A DNA stretch of 64,000 nucleotides from JAITVM01 sp031551135. GTDB lineage: Bacteria > Bacillota > Clostridia > Lachnospirales > JAITVM01. Both the position numbers and the translations under genes were made by a program. Below, piece by piece: positions 63,646 to 64,000 of this stretch (position 1 is its first letter; every line of letters starts with the position of its first letter). The DNA lies in assembly GCA_031551135.1 (NCBI GenBank), contig JAVBOA010000009.1, positions 1 to 64,000 of the forward strand, read 5' to 3'. The notes under the pieces were generated by a model. It worked only from the letters and a program-made list of their open reading frames with translations. It made no database searches and was not told the origin of the DNA.

Positions 63646-64000
63646 ATGGATAATATTGATAATAACTTAAATGAAGTATTGCAACATATTTTAAACAGTT
63701 TAGAAAAAGTTAATACTAGACTCGAAGCACTCGAAAAAGGTCAAGAAACATTGTATAGAGGTCAAAGAGCACTCGAAATCAGTCAAGAATCAATAATTAT
63801 TGACATTAAAGAACTAAAATCAGGTCAAGAAAACTTGTTTAAAGGTCAAAAAGCGCTCGAAATCGGTCAAATAGAAATAAGAAAAGACATTGAACGACTT
63901 GACAAGAAAATTGATAGAGTCGCTAATTTCCTTATTGATGAAATAGATCGTCAAGTGCATCCGGAGGACTGGAGAAAAAGACAAGAAAACAGGAATCTAC
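63646..64000 (+). CDS. Coiled-coil protein, cut by right window edge
   Basis: Starts at ATG after AAAAGGAGTCAG and stays open to the edge (118 codons). The sequence is a helical coiled coil with a repeated unit centred on GQ (LEALEKGQETLYRGQRALEI, then ELKSGQENLFKGQKALEIGQ), then RKDIERLDKKIDRVANFLID. Similar Firmicute proteins are often encoded beside transcription regulators; function unknown. Confidence 0.7.
   Translation, partial: MDNIDNNLNEVLQHILNSLEKVNTRLEALEKGQETLYRGQRALEISQESIIIDIKELKSGQENLFKGQKALEIGQIEIRKDIERLDKKIDRVANFLIDEIDRQVHPEDWRKRQENRNL

Overview
The window is AT-rich DNA from a low-GC Gram-positive bacterium, most likely a Clostridia-type Firmicute. The support is AGGAGG-type ribosome sites, frequent TTG and GTG starts, a secreted protein with a copper-amine-oxidase-type N-terminal domain, and phage genes of the kind found in clostridial siphoviruses. 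No rRNA or tRNA gene was recognised. It holds a defence-rich bacterial segment (1-11.7 kb), a long single-strand phage module (about 11.8-57.4 kb, almost all on the minus strand), and a mixed bacterial segment to the right edge.

Left segment. An IS3-family element cut by the window edge lies beside a type I methylase/specificity pair (hsdM-hsdS) with two small coupled genes, one apparently frameshifted; no hsdR is in the window. A 39-bp tandem repeat array, each unit a hairpin, sits just upstream of the hsdM promoter. Next come a small DUF6794-like gene and a divergent XRE regulator that share two matching operators. Then there is an unusual restriction-modification-like cluster: an HTH gene behind a palindromic operator, a 792-aa fusion of a DNA methyltransferase with an Mrr-type nuclease, and a convergent 959-aa protein carrying two complete methyltransferase cores.

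Phage module. Transcription runs right to left from a strong promoter at about 55.85 kb. The order is AEP-type primase, a two-barrel RNA polymerase-like protein (Asp triad in ADCDSD), small genes, HU, a zinc-ribbon terminase partner, large terminase, portal, protease/scaffold, major capsid, connectors, tail tube, fibre-like genes, membrane/lysis genes, RusA-like nuclease, tail genes, a divergent tyrosine recombinase, a two-domain endolysin, an RloA/RloB defence pair, tape measure, Dit, Tal and distal tail/fibre genes. The terminase and the tape-measure genes are each split by an ORF-less group I intron. The RloA/RloB pair sits between 56-bp direct repeats. A divergent promoter drives a DGQHR/DndB-like gene at the right flank. 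No repressor, replicative polymerase or att site was identified, so prophage ends are unresolved.

Right segment. This holds two 194-bp diverged tandem repeats, an orphan C5 cytosine methyltransferase, a lipid- or membrane-anchored CuAO-domain protein, a small membrane protein, a truncated Uma2-family gene, a Phd/YefM-RelE/ParE toxin-antitoxin pair, a 1-kb AT-rich stretch with mirrored palindromes, and the start of a coiled-coil protein running off the edge.

The strongest candidates for new biology are the methyltransferase-Mrr/dual-methyltransferase cluster, the phage RNA polymerase-like protein, the paired group I introns, and the repeat-flanked RloA/RloB cargo inside a late operon.
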